From Micromonospora thermarum (GTDB taxonomy: Bacteria; Actinomycetota; Actinomycetes; Mycobacteriales; Micromonosporaceae), in assembly GCF_012034245.1 (NCBI RefSeq), contig NZ_JAATEO010000003.1:186001-250000 (forward strand): a stretch of 64,000 nt of DNA, given 5' to 3'. Under the pieces are notes generated by a model. The model was not told where the DNA came from. It was given only the letters and a program-made list of their open reading frames with translations, and searched no databases. This document shows, one piece after another, positions 32,223-40,311 of this stretch. The position numbers and the translations under genes were made by a program. How positions within the stretch are numbered: position 1 is the first letter of the stretch; each line of letters begins with the position of its first letter.

Positions 32223-33214
32223 CGCCTCGTCAGCTCGGCTACCTGTACGGCATCGGCGCGTACCTGCTCTGGGGTTTCTTCCCGCTCTACCTGAAGCTGC
32301 TCCAGCCCGCCGGCCCGCTGGAGATCCTGGCCCACCGGATCGTCTGGTCGGTGGTCTTCGTCGCGCTGGTGCTGGCCGCGCTGCGCAACGTCGGCTTCCT
32401 GCGGGCGCTGCTCCGCCGGCCCCGCGCCCTCGCCGGGATCGGTGCGGCCGCCGCGCTGATCGCCCTCAACTGGGGCACCTACATCTACGGTGTGAACTCC
32501 GACCGGGTGGTGGAGACCGCCCTCGGCTACTTCATCAACCCGCTCGTGGTCGTGCTGCTCGGCGTGTTCGTGCTGCGCGAGCGGCTGCGCCCCGCGCAGT
32601 GGGTGGCGCTCGGCGTGGGCGCCGCGGCGGTGGCGGTGCTGACCGTCGACTACGGCCGGCTGCCGTACCTCGCCCTGGTCCTGGCGTTCAGCTTCGCCGG
32701 GTACGGACTGGTCAAGAAGCGGCTCGGCCTGCCCGCCGCCGAGGGGCTCTTCGTCGAGTCGGCGGTGCTGGCCCTGCCCGCGCTGGCGTACCTGCTGTGG
32801 CTGGGCGGCACCGGCGGGGCCGCCTTCGGCGCGGTGTCGGCCGGGCACACCGCGCTGCTCGTCGCGGCCGGCGCGGCCACCGCGATCCCCCTGCTGATGT
32901 TCGCCGGCGCGGCCAACCGGCTGCCGCTCACCAGCCTGGGGATGATCCAGTACCTCGCCCCGATCCTCCAGCTCGCCTGCGGCGTCCTCGTCTTCCACGA
33001 GCCGATGCCGCCGGCCCGGCTGGCGGGCTTCACTCTGGTCTGGCTGGCCCTGGCCATCTTCACAACGGACGCCCTCCGCTCGGCCCACCGCCAGCGCCGC
33101 GGCCGCCGCCCCGCACCGACGGCCGCACACCGCGATCTTGCAGTTTCGGCCGCCGCTTCGCCCGGTTCACGACCTTCGTCGGGGCAGGAAGTGCAAGATC
33201 GCGGGGGGCGGTGA
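32219..33214 (+). CDS. rarD: RarD-type EamA-family transporter
   Basis: This 331-residue protein has ten hydrophobic helices and the two EamA domains of RarD-like drug/metabolite exporters. Typical segments are GAYLLWGFFPLYLKLL, EILAHRIVWSVVF, LNWGTYIYGVNSDRVVETALGYFINPL and LPLTSLGMIQYLAPILQL. The GTG at 32219 overlaps the acetyltransferase stop. The last 28 or so residues (after RRPAPTAA) are encoded by a 73-bp inverted-repeat element (33131-33203) and are not part of the fold, so the natural stop was probably lost or displaced by that element. The transported compound is unknown. Confidence 0.85.
   Translation: MTPRQLGYLYGIGAYLLWGFFPLYLKLLQPAGPLEILAHRIVWSVVFVALVLAALRNVGFLRALLRRPRALAGIGAAAALIALNWGTYIYGVNSDRVVETALGYFINPLVVVLLGVFVLRERLRPAQWVALGVGAAAVAVLTVDYGRLPYLALVLAFSFAGYGLVKKRLGLPAAEGLFVESAVLALPALAYLLWLGGTGGAAFGAVSAGHTALLVAAGAATAIPLLMFAGAANRLPLTSLGMIQYLAPILQLACGVLVFHEPMPPARLAGFTLVWLALAIFTTDALRSAHRQRRGRRPAPTAAHRDLAVSAAASPGSRPSSGQEVQDRGGR
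33131..33203. repeat. 73-bp inverted-repeat element, copy 1
   Basis: CGCGATCTTGCA (33131-33142) and TGCAAGATCGCG (33192-33203) are perfect inverted arms around a 49-base centre that ends GTCGGGGCAGGAAG. The same arms, spacing and right-hand centre recur at 63639-63711. This copy is translated as the end of rarD. Confidence 0.8.
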
Positions 33215-33220
33215 CGGCCG

Positions 33221-33904
33221 TCAGCGGACGTCGTACGCCAGGACCGGGGTGCCGTCGGCGCGGACCAGTTCCAGGCGGACCAGTTCCGCGTCCGTGAAGC
33301 GGGTGGCACCGCTGATCCGCAGGTCGTCGCCCGGGCCGGCGAGCCACGAGCCGATCTGCTCACTGGTGCCGTCGGCGCTGCGCGCCACCAGCCGGAAGGC
33401 GGACGCCTTGCGGTAGCCGACCGAGGAGTCGTACCCGCACCGCATCGTCACCTCGGTGCCCCACTCGGTGCCGGTCAGCCCGATCTCGGCGTGCACCGGC
33501 ACCGTGCCGGCGACCGGCTGCATGGCGACCATGTCCGCTCCCCCGCGCGGATCCGTACCGGGCAGCACGGCGGCCGTGCCGAGGCCGACGACCAGCGCCA
33601 GCGCCGCGGCGGCGAGCGTGGTGAGGGCGTACCGGCGGCGGGTGGCCAGCCGTTCGCGGCGCCGGCGCTCCCGCGCAGCGGAGAGCAGGTCGGGCAGCCG
33701 GGAATCCTCCGGCGGCGGCAGGAACTGCTCCAGGCCGGCGGGGTCGAGCCGCCCGAGCAGGCCGGGGAGCACGGCGATCTCCGCGACCGCCTGCCGGCAC
33801 TCGGCGCAGCCGGCGAGGTGCCGCTCGTACGCCGTCCGTTCGGCCGGCGCCAGCGCACCCAGCACGTACGCGCCGTCGTCGTGCGCGAACTCGCACCGGG
33901 TCAT
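33221..33904 (-). CDS. zinc-type anti-sigma factor with one membrane helix
   Basis: This 227-residue protein is the anti-sigma factor paired with the ECF sigma gene. The N-terminal anti-sigma domain has the zinc signature H29-x3-C33-x2-C36 (ERHLAGCAECR), preceded by CEFAHDDGAYVLGAL as in RskA-like and RslA-like proteins. A membrane helix (ALTTLAAAALALVVGLGTAAVL, about residues 101-122) leads to an extracytoplasmic domain of about 100 residues that could sense a signal. The ATG at 33904 overlaps the sigma gene stop (ATGA), so both proteins are made together. It ends 6 bases from rarD, convergent. Confidence 0.83.
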   Translation of the reverse strand: MTRCEFAHDDGAYVLGALAPAERTAYERHLAGCAECRQAVAEIAVLPGLLGRLDPAGLEQFLPPPEDSRLPDLLSAARERRRRERLATRRRYALTTLAAAALALVVGLGTAAVLPGTDPRGGADMVAMQPVAGTVPVHAEIGLTGTEWGTEVTMRCGYDSSVGYRKASAFRLVARSADGTSEQIGSWLAGPGDDLRISGATRFTDAELVRLELVRADGTPVLAYDVR

Positions 33905-34416
33905 CCGGTCACCCCCATCTCGGCCAGGACCAACCGTAGTGAGCGCAGGGCGTAGTGCGTCCGGGACTTGACGGTGCCCGGCGGCACCCCGAGCCGCGCG
34001 GCGGCCTCGGCCACCGACCGACCCTGGTAGAAGCACTCCACCAGGACTTCACGATGGCTGGGGCTGAGTCGGTTCAGCGCCTCGGCGACGGTCCACGCCT
34101 CCACCGCGCGCTCCGCCTCGTCGACCGTCTCCGGCGGCTCGGGCAGCTCGTCGGTGTAGACCTCACCCACCCTCGTGGACCGGCGGCGCCAGGCGTCGAT
34201 CGCCAGGTTGCGGGCGGTGGTGAAGAGCCAGCCACGGACCGAGCCGCGGCGCGGGTCGAGCGACTCCGGGTGCCGCCAGGCGCGCAGCAGCGTCTCCTGC
34301 ACCAGGTCCTCGGCCCGCTGCCGGTCCCCGTTGACCAGGCGCAGGGCGTGCGCGTACAGCGCCTCCGCGTGCTCGTCGTGCAGGGCGCGGAGCAGGTGGG
34401 CGTCGTGGTCGCTGAT
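33901..34416 (-). CDS. ECF sigma factor (SigK/SigL-like), no canonical start codon
   Basis: This sigma-70 family ECF protein has region 2 (DRQRAEDLVQETLLRAWRHP, then GWLFTTARNLAIDAWRR) and region 4 (LSPSHREVLVECFYQGRSVA, then PPGTVKSRTHYALRSLR), resembling SigK/SigL. The frame covering region 2 contains no ATG, GTG or TTG before the GTG at 34302, which would delete most of region 2. GAGGAG lies 6 bases before an ATC at 34416, and starting there gives a normal 171-residue protein opening ISDHDAHLL. So an ATG-to-ATC change, a rare ATC start or a frameshift is indicated. It is coupled to the anti-sigma gene and divergent from phoX. Confidence 0.72.
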   Translation of the reverse strand: MSDHDAHLLRALHDEHAEALYAHALRLVNGDRQRAEDLVQETLLRAWRHPESLDPRRGSVRGWLFTTARNLAIDAWRRRSTRVGEVYTDELPEPPETVDEAERAVEAWTVAEALNRLSPSHREVLVECFYQGRSVAEAAARLGVPPGTVKSRTHYALRSLRLVLAEMGVTG

Positions 34417-34524
34417 GGCGGTCTCCTCGCTCTCGGCGCGAGTCCGGCGGGCCTTCGCACGGACATACGTGCGGCCGTCCCGATCGGTTCAGCCGCAGGT
34501 CACCACCGTTGCCCCGGGCGAGTT

Positions 34525-34546
34525 GTTCACACCTGGTTCACATCGA
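34525..34546 (+). promoter_or_regulatory. PHO box (PhoP binding site) upstream of phoX
   Basis: GTTCACACCTG and GTTCACATCGA are two direct 11-base units matching the streptomycete PHO box (GTTCACC-type repeats). They lie 27 bases before TAGCGT (34574-34579), a likely -10, so PhoP activation of phoX under phosphate limitation is expected. Confidence 0.65.
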
Positions 34547-34644
34547 CGCCGACGAGCGGCCACCGGCCCCTCCTAGCGTCCGGCGGGTACGCACGTCTTC
34601 GACCGACTCCGTCGTGCGCCATCCCATTCAGGAGGCTCCTCCAC

Positions 34645-36765
34645 ATGAGCGACCGTCCTCGGCTGCTCCCGCTGCTGGGCACCACCCGCCACGGCAGCCG
34701 TGACGCCATGACCTGTCTCTACCGGTGCGGCAACGCCTGCGACCACCCGGTGCCGAACACCTCCGACAACGCGTACTTCGGTGACCTGGTGGACGCCGAG
34801 GTCTCCCGCCGTGGCGTGGTCCGTGCCGGCGCGGTCGGCGCGCTGGTCCTCGGCTTCGGCGGCGCGGCCGCCGGTGCGCTGGCCGGCGCCGGCGCCGCCT
34901 CGGCCGCCCCCGCCGCCCCGGCGGTGCCGGACGCCGCCGGCTTCGGCCGCCCCGGCGGCGGTATCGGCAGCGGCGCCCTGACCTTCAAGCCGGTCCCGCC
35001 GAACAAGCTCGACAGCTTCATCGTCCCCAACGGCTACGACCACACCGTCGTCATCCGCTGGGGTGACGAGGTGATCCCGGGGGCACCCGAGTTCGACCTG
35101 CACCACCAGACGGCCGCCGCGCAGGCGAAGCAGTTCGGCTACAACAACGACTTCGTCGGCGTGCTGCCGCTGAGCCGGAACCGGGCCCTGCTCGTGGTGA
35201 ACCACGAGTACACCAACGAGGACCTGATGTTCCCCGGCTTCACCAGCCTGGACGCGCTGTCCGTGGAGCAGCTGAAGGTCGCCATGGCCGCGCACGGCAT
35301 GTCCGTCGTGGAGCTGGAGCGGGTCGGCGGCAGCGGCGAGTGGCGCCCGGTGAAGTCCGGCCGGCGGCAGTACAACCGGCGGGTCACCGCCAACACCACC
35401 AAGTTCGAGCTGACCGGCCCGGCCGCCGGCTCGGCCTGGCTGAAGACCGCCGCCGACCCCAAGGGTCGCACGGTCATCGGCACGCTGAACAACTGCGCCG
35501 GCGGCGTGACCCCGTGGGGCACGGTCCTCTCCGGCGAGGAGAACTTCAACCAGTACTTCGTCGGCGGCGACGGTGCCCCGGAGCAGCTGAAGCCGCAGCT
35601 CGCGCGCTACGGCATCAGCACCACCAGCCGTTACCCGAGCGGCAACCGCAAGTGGGAGCGCGCGGACGAGCGCTTCGACCTGGCCAAGCACCCGAACGAG
35701 GCGCACCGGTTCGGCTGGATCGTGGAGATCGACCCGTACGACCCGGAGAGCCGGCCGCGCAAGCACACCGCGCTCGGCCGATTCAAGCACGAGGGTGCGA
35801 ACGTCATCGTCGCCAACAGCGGCCACGTCGTGGCGTACATGGGTGACGACGAGCGGTTCGACTACCTCTACAAGTTCGTGTCGGACAAGAAGTTCATGCC
35901 GGGCAACTCCTGGGTCGCCCGGAACCACAACCTGACCCTGCTGGAGTCCGGCACCCTCTACGTCGCCAAGCTGGACTACACCAGCGCGGCCGAGATCGAC
36001 GGCTCGGGCAAGCTCCCCGCCGACGGCGCGTTCAACGGCCGCGGTCAGTGGATCAAGCTGGTCAGCGGCAACCGCTCGTACGTCGAGGGCATGACCGCCG
36101 CGGACGTGCTCACCTTCACCCGGCTCGCCGGTGACAAGGTCGGCGCGACCAAGATGGACCGGCCGGAGGACGTCGAGCCGAGCCTGCTCACCGGCAAGGT
36201 GTACGTGGCGCTGACCAACAACACCAACCGCGGTGTCGGCAGCAACCCGAAGGCGGACGAGGCGAACCCGCGTACCGCCAACAAGCACGGTCACGTGCTG
36301 GAGCTGGTCGAGGACCGCAACGACAACACGTCCGAGACCTTCGTCTGGTCCGTCCCGATCGTGGCGGGCGACCCGACCGACCCGTCGACCTACTTCGCCG
36401 GGTACGACAAGACGAAGGTGTCGCCGATCTCCTGCCCGGACAACGTCGCCTTCGACGCCACCGGCAACCTCTGGATCTCCACCGACGGCAACGCGCTGGG
36501 CAGCAACGACGGCCTCTTCGCGACCGCCGTCGAAGGCCCCGAGCGCGGTCACCTCAAGCAGTTCCTCACCGTGCCGATCGGCGCCGAGGCCTGCGGCCCG
36601 TTCATCACCGGCGACAACCGTTCGGCCTTCGTGGCCGTGCAGCACCCCGGTGAGATCACCGGCGCCTCCGTCGAGAAGCCCGCCTCCAACTGGCCGGACG
36701 GCGACTACGCCAAGCCGGGCGTCGTCGTCACGTGGCGCGTGGACGGCGGCCCGATCGGCAGCTGA
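34645..36765 (+). CDS. phoX: PhoX-family alkaline phosphatase, Tat-exported
   Basis: This 706-residue protein is a PhoX-type phosphatase (DUF839 beta-propeller), an extracytoplasmic enzyme that uses calcium and iron to release phosphate from organic esters. A long leader carries the twin-arginine motif SRRGVV (residues 54-59) followed by a hydrophobic stretch (GAVGALVLGFGGAAAGALAG) and an Ala-rich cleavage region. Family segments include LVVNHEYTNEDLMFP, NCAGGVTPWGTVLSGEENFN, the KWERADERFDL region and SCPDNVAFDATGNLWISTDG. The ATG at 34645 has AGGAGG 9 bases upstream. A PHO box and a downstream hairpin frame it as a single-gene phosphate-starvation unit. Confidence 0.9.
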   Translation: MSDRPRLLPLLGTTRHGSRDAMTCLYRCGNACDHPVPNTSDNAYFGDLVDAEVSRRGVVRAGAVGALVLGFGGAAAGALAGAGAASAAPAAPAVPDAAGFGRPGGGIGSGALTFKPVPPNKLDSFIVPNGYDHTVVIRWGDEVIPGAPEFDLHHQTAAAQAKQFGYNNDFVGVLPLSRNRALLVVNHEYTNEDLMFPGFTSLDALSVEQLKVAMAAHGMSVVELERVGGSGEWRPVKSGRRQYNRRVTANTTKFELTGPAAGSAWLKTAADPKGRTVIGTLNNCAGGVTPWGTVLSGEENFNQYFVGGDGAPEQLKPQLARYGISTTSRYPSGNRKWERADERFDLAKHPNEAHRFGWIVEIDPYDPESRPRKHTALGRFKHEGANVIVANSGHVVAYMGDDERFDYLYKFVSDKKFMPGNSWVARNHNLTLLESGTLYVAKLDYTSAAEIDGSGKLPADGAFNGRGQWIKLVSGNRSYVEGMTAADVLTFTRLAGDKVGATKMDRPEDVEPSLLTGKVYVALTNNTNRGVGSNPKADEANPRTANKHGHVLELVEDRNDNTSETFVWSVPIVAGDPTDPSTYFAGYDKTKVSPISCPDNVAFDATGNLWISTDGNALGSNDGLFATAVEGPERGHLKQFLTVPIGAEACGPFITGDNRSAFVAVQHPGEITGASVEKPASNWPDGDYAKPGVVVTWRVDGGPIGS

Positions 36766-36793
36766 CAGCTCCCCTCAAGGCGGTTCACCGCCG

Positions 36794-36830
36794 GGACGGG
36801 CCCTCTCCCAGCCGGGGAGAGGGCCCGTCC
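36794..36830 (+). terminator. terminator between phoX and the IclR gene
   Basis: GGACGGGCCCTCTCCC (36794-36809) pairs perfectly over 16 bp with GGGAGAGGGCCCGTCC (36815-36830). It lies between convergent genes and may serve both. Confidence 0.7.
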
Positions 36831-36880
36831 ACGTCCGGTCGTCACCCACCTGCCGCCGGGGAGCCGTGCCCGGCCGGCCG

Positions 36881-37663
36881 TCAGCTCTCGGCGGCGAGGC
36901 TGTCGGCGATGGTGCGGGCGGTGGTGAGCAGCTTCGCGCGGACCACCCGGGCGGAGGTCATCATCTCGCTGGCCGGCAGCGCACAGGCGAGCACCACGCG
37001 ACGCTCCATGTCCTTGTCGGGAGTCACCAGCACCGCCGCGCAGGCCACCCCCTGCTTGTACTGGCCCAGCTCCATCTGCATCCCCCGCCGGTCCCCCGCC
37101 GCCAGGTCGGCCTCGAACGCCTCGACCGTGGTCAGCGTGGCGGAGGTGAACGGACGCATGCCGTACTCCCGCAGGTAGCGGAACCGCTGCTCGGCCGTGA
37201 GTGTCGCGAGCAGCGCCTTGCCGAGCGCGGTGGCGTGCGCCCCCTCGTCGAAGCCGGGAACGAGGTCCTCCAGGTACGGCGAGCGCGGCCCCTCGGCGAC
37301 CGCCGTGATCGCCACCTGCCCGCCGATGAACTTGCCGAGGTAGTGGCTGTAGCCGGTGTCGGCGGCGGCGCGGCGCAGGCACTCCCCGACCGCCTGCGGC
37401 CCCCGGAAGGCCGTGACCAGCTCGCGGTAGCGGTCGGCCACCTCCAGGCCGACGATGTACGTGCCGTCCTCGCGGCGGATCACGTAGCCCTCGTACGCCA
37501 GCGTCCGGACCAGGTGGTAGGTGGTCGCCACGGTCAGCTCGCACCGTCGGGCGATCTGCTTGACGGTCAGCCCCTTCGGGGCACGGCCGACCGACTCGAG
37601 CACTCGCAGCGCGCGGGACACGCTCCGGATCAGGTCCGAAGGTTCCGCCAAGGGGTCGCGCAC
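36881..37663 (-). CDS. IclR-family transcriptional regulator
   Basis: This 260-residue protein has the IclR layout. An N-terminal winged helix (residues 8-70: SVSRALRVLESVG, TVKQIARRCELTVATTYHLV, RTLAYEGYVIRREDGTYIVG) precedes a C-terminal GAF-like effector domain (HYLGKFIGGQVAITAVAEGP, HATALGKALLATL, GQYKQGVACAAVLV). The GTG at 37663 has GGAGG 5 bases upstream; longer frames lack a ribosome site. It is divergent from the MFS transporter gene, so control of that transporter is a reasonable guess. The effector cannot be deduced. Confidence 0.87.
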   Translation of the reverse strand: MRDPLAEPSDLIRSVSRALRVLESVGRAPKGLTVKQIARRCELTVATTYHLVRTLAYEGYVIRREDGTYIVGLEVADRYRELVTAFRGPQAVGECLRRAAADTGYSHYLGKFIGGQVAITAVAEGPRSPYLEDLVPGFDEGAHATALGKALLATLTAEQRFRYLREYGMRPFTSATLTTVEAFEADLAAGDRRGMQMELGQYKQGVACAAVLVTPDKDMERRVVLACALPASEMMTSARVVRAKLLTTARTIADSLAAES

Positions 37664-37818
37664 AACCACCTCCGCCAGCCGGGGACTTACACCATATGAA
37701 ATACGTGCCCCGCGCGAAATGCCTGATCGGGTGGAGGATGCTAGATCGTCACCCACCGGCCGTACCCGTCCGGCCACGAAGGGTGGACTGAGAACGCCTC
37801 GCGTAGGTTGTTCAGATC

Positions 37819-39009
37819 ATGGTCGACAGCGCGCTTCAACCCCCCGCCACCCCGACCCGTCCCCTGCGGGCCGCCGCCGGTGCCATCGCCGTCACCATCG
37901 CCTGCGTCCTGCCGGTCTTCCTGGTCGGCGGGCTCGCCGTGCAGATGGGCGACGAGCTGGACTTCTCCCCGGCCGGCCTCGGCGTGGTCGTCTCGGTCTA
38001 CTTCGGCGTCGGCGCGCTGGCGTCGGTGCCCTCCGGCACGCTCGCCGAGCGGTACGGCCCGGCCGTCGTCGCCCGGGCCGGCATCCTGGTGTCCGCGGGC
38101 GCCATGCTGGCGGTCGCCGGGCTCGCCCGGTCGTACCCGGTGCTGGTCGGCCTGCTCGCGCTGGCCGGCACGGCCAACGCCCTGGGCCAGCTCGCCAGCA
38201 ACGCCGCGCTCGCCCGGCACGTCCCGGTGCGGCGGCAGGGGCTGTCCTTCGGGGTGAAGCAGGCGGCCATCCCGGTCTCCACGCTGCTGGCCGGGGTGGC
38301 GGTGCCGACCGTGGCGCTGACCGTCGGGTGGCGCTGGGCGTTCGTGGTGGCCGCCGGCGCCGCCCTGGCCGTGCTGCCGGCCGTGTCCGCACGGGAGCCC
38401 CGCCCGGTCCGGGCGGCCGCCCCGGCGCGGGGTGGGCGCGCCACCGGGGCGTTGGTCGTCGTGGGGGTGGCCGCGACCCTCGCCGCCGCCTCGGCGAACG
38501 CCCTCGGCACCTTCGTCGTGGACTCCGCCGCCGCCCGGGGCCTGGCTCCCGGGCTGGCCGGCCTGACGCTGACCCTCGGGAGCGCCGTCTGCGTCGCGGC
38601 CCGGGTCGGCGCCGGCTGGCTCGCCGACCGCCGGGCGAGCGGTCACGTGGCGGTCATCGCCGGGATGCTGGTGGTCGGTGCCGCCGGGCTGGGTCTGCTC
38701 GCGGTGACCGGGCCGGTCCCGCTGGTGGTCGGCGTGGTGCTCGGCTTCGGTCTGGGCTGGGCGTGGCCCGGGCTGATGAACTTCGCCGTGGTCCGGCTCC
38801 ATCCGCAGGCTCCGGCCTCCGCCACCTCCATCACGCAGACCGGCGTGTACGCGGGCGGCTGCCTGGGCCCCCTGTCGCTCGGCCCCCTGGCAGCGCACGC
38901 GGGCTACCCGGCGATGTGGACCACGGCAGCCGTCTCGATGCTGCTGGCCGCCGCCCTGATGCTGACCGGCAGCCGCCTCCTGTCGACCCCACCCGCCGAA
39001 CCGAGTTGA
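37819..39009 (+). CDS. MFS transporter
   Basis: This 396-residue protein has twelve hydrophobic segments of the major facilitator superfamily. The loop 2-3 signature appears as SGTLAERYGP, and its counterpart in the second half is GWLADRRASG. The overall pattern (VVVSVYFGVGALASVPSG, QAAIPVSTLLAGVAVP) is that of CynX/NNP-like or drug-type exporters; the substrate is unknown. The ATG at 37819 follows TAGGTT by 9 bases without a ribosome site, suggesting a leaderless transcript. The stop codon lies inside the left arm of a 61-bp inverted repeat. Confidence 0.85.
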   Translation: MVDSALQPPATPTRPLRAAAGAIAVTIACVLPVFLVGGLAVQMGDELDFSPAGLGVVVSVYFGVGALASVPSGTLAERYGPAVVARAGILVSAGAMLAVAGLARSYPVLVGLLALAGTANALGQLASNAALARHVPVRRQGLSFGVKQAAIPVSTLLAGVAVPTVALTVGWRWAFVVAAGAALAVLPAVSAREPRPVRAAAPARGGRATGALVVVGVAATLAAASANALGTFVVDSAAARGLAPGLAGLTLTLGSAVCVAARVGAGWLADRRASGHVAVIAGMLVVGAAGLGLLAVTGPVPLVVGVVLGFGLGWAWPGLMNFAVVRLHPQAPASATSITQTGVYAGGCLGPLSLGPLAAHAGYPAMWTTAAVSMLLAAALMLTGSRLLSTPPAEPS

Positions 39010-39065
39010 TCATGGGGTTGACGGGTGGTTCCGCGATCGACTCACCCGCTGAGCCCATGATCAAC
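39005..39065. repeat. inverted repeat between the MFS gene and the prenyl synthase gene
   Basis: GTTGATCATGGG (39005-39016) and CCCATGATCAAC (39054-39065) are perfect 12-bp arms, with a further CGGGTG/CACCCG pairing inside. It lies between convergent genes and includes the MFS stop codon. It may terminate transcription from both sides or be a small dispersed repeat. Confidence 0.65.
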
Positions 39066-39120
39066 GCGGACCCGGTTCCGGGTGGGCCCGGGCGCGGCCC
39101 GGTCAGCTGGTGCGGTGCGG

Positions 39121-40209
39121 TCAGCTGGTGCGGTCGGCGATGTAGTCGCAGAGGGATTCGAGGGCGTGGCGGGCCGGGCTCTGCGGAAGGGGCGCCAGCC
39201 GGGCGCGGGCGTCCTCGGCGTAGCTGCGGACCGTCTCCCGGGCCCGCTTGAGGGCCGGGCTCTCCCGGAGCAGGCCGAGGGCCTCGGCGTGCAGGTCGTC
39301 GTCGGTGAGCGCGCCGGTCGCCAGGATCTCCCGCAGCCGCACCGACGAGGCGTCCGCGTCGTCGGAGGCGAGCGCGTACAGCACGGGCAGGGTCGGGACG
39401 CCCTCGCGCAGGTCGGTGCCGGGCGTCTTGCCCGACTGCACCGACTCGCTGGCGATGTCGAGCAGGTCGTCGGAGAGCTGGAAGGCCACGCCGATGGTCT
39501 CGCCGTAGCCGGCGAGCGCCTCGGTGTGCTCCGGGCTGGCGCCGCCGAACATGCCGCCGAAACGCGCCGAGGTGGCGATCAGCGACCCGGTCTTCTCCGC
39601 GATGACGTTCAGGTAGTGCACCACCGGGTCGTCGCCCGGCCGCGGCCCGACGGTCTCCGCGATCTGGCCGTGCACCAGGCGCGCGAACGTCCGGGCCTGA
39701 AGGCGGACGGCCTCCGTGCCCAGGTCGGCCGCCATGTCCGCGGCTCGGGCGAAGAGGTAGTCGCCCACCAGGATGGCGACCGAGTTCGTCCAGCGGGAGT
39801 TGGCGCTGGGGGCTCCCCGGCGCACGGGCGCCTCGTCCATGACGTCGTCGTGGTAGAGCGTCGCCAGGTGAGTGAGCTCCATCACCACCGCCGCCGGGAC
39901 GACCTGCGCGCCCGCCGGGTCACCGAACTGGGCACCGAGGGCCACCAGCAGCGGCCGGAACCGCTTGCCGCCGGCCTCGACCAGGTGTCGGGCGGCCTCG
40001 GTCACGAACGGGTCGGCACTCGCCACGCTCGCCCGCAGCTCGGCCTCGACGGACTCCAGCACACCCAGCACCGACGCCTCGACGCGGGCATCGGCGAGGT
40101 GAAGGCCGAGCGCGCCGAACTGACCCGTGCTCTCCCCCCGGCCCGGGCGGACGCCCGCGCCGGTGGCACCTGAACGCTCGCCAGCCGGATTCACCACGTC
40201 TCCAACCAT
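39121..40209 (-). CDS. trans-polyprenyl diphosphate synthase
   Basis: This 362-residue enzyme is a class I polyprenyl synthetase that builds the isoprenoid tail of menaquinone from isopentenyl diphosphate. The two aspartate-rich motifs are DDVMDE (residues 121-126) and DDLLD (in QLSDDLLDIASES), and GGKRFRPLLV supplies the diphosphate-binding basic residues. An N-terminal extension of about 40 residues precedes the usual start of the fold. The exact chain length cannot be read with certainty. The ATG at 40209 follows the nuo operon after a terminator. Its position beside nuo, menJ and menG supports a menaquinone role. Confidence 0.88.
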   Translation of the reverse strand: MVGDVVNPAGERSGATGAGVRPGRGESTGQFGALGLHLADARVEASVLGVLESVEAELRASVASADPFVTEAARHLVEAGGKRFRPLLVALGAQFGDPAGAQVVPAAVVMELTHLATLYHDDVMDEAPVRRGAPSANSRWTNSVAILVGDYLFARAADMAADLGTEAVRLQARTFARLVHGQIAETVGPRPGDDPVVHYLNVIAEKTGSLIATSARFGGMFGGASPEHTEALAGYGETIGVAFQLSDDLLDIASESVQSGKTPGTDLREGVPTLPVLYALASDDADASSVRLREILATGALTDDDLHAEALGLLRESPALKRARETVRSYAEDARARLAPLPQSPARHALESLCDYIADRTS

Positions 40210-40262
40210 GCCACACCCGTTCGACCAGCTCCGGGCCGGGGATGGCAGAGGCTCCGCAGACG

Positions 40263-40302
40263 CCGTGGGGGCCGGTACGCGAACGCGTACCGGCCCCCAC
40301 GG
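40263..40302 (-). terminator. terminator at the end of the nuo operon
   Basis: A perfect 19-bp stem (40263-40281 with 40284-40302) starting CCGTGGGGGCCGGTACGCG lies 10 bases beyond the nuoN stop and before the prenyl synthase gene. Confidence 0.8.
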
Positions 40303-40311
40303 GCAGCGGAC

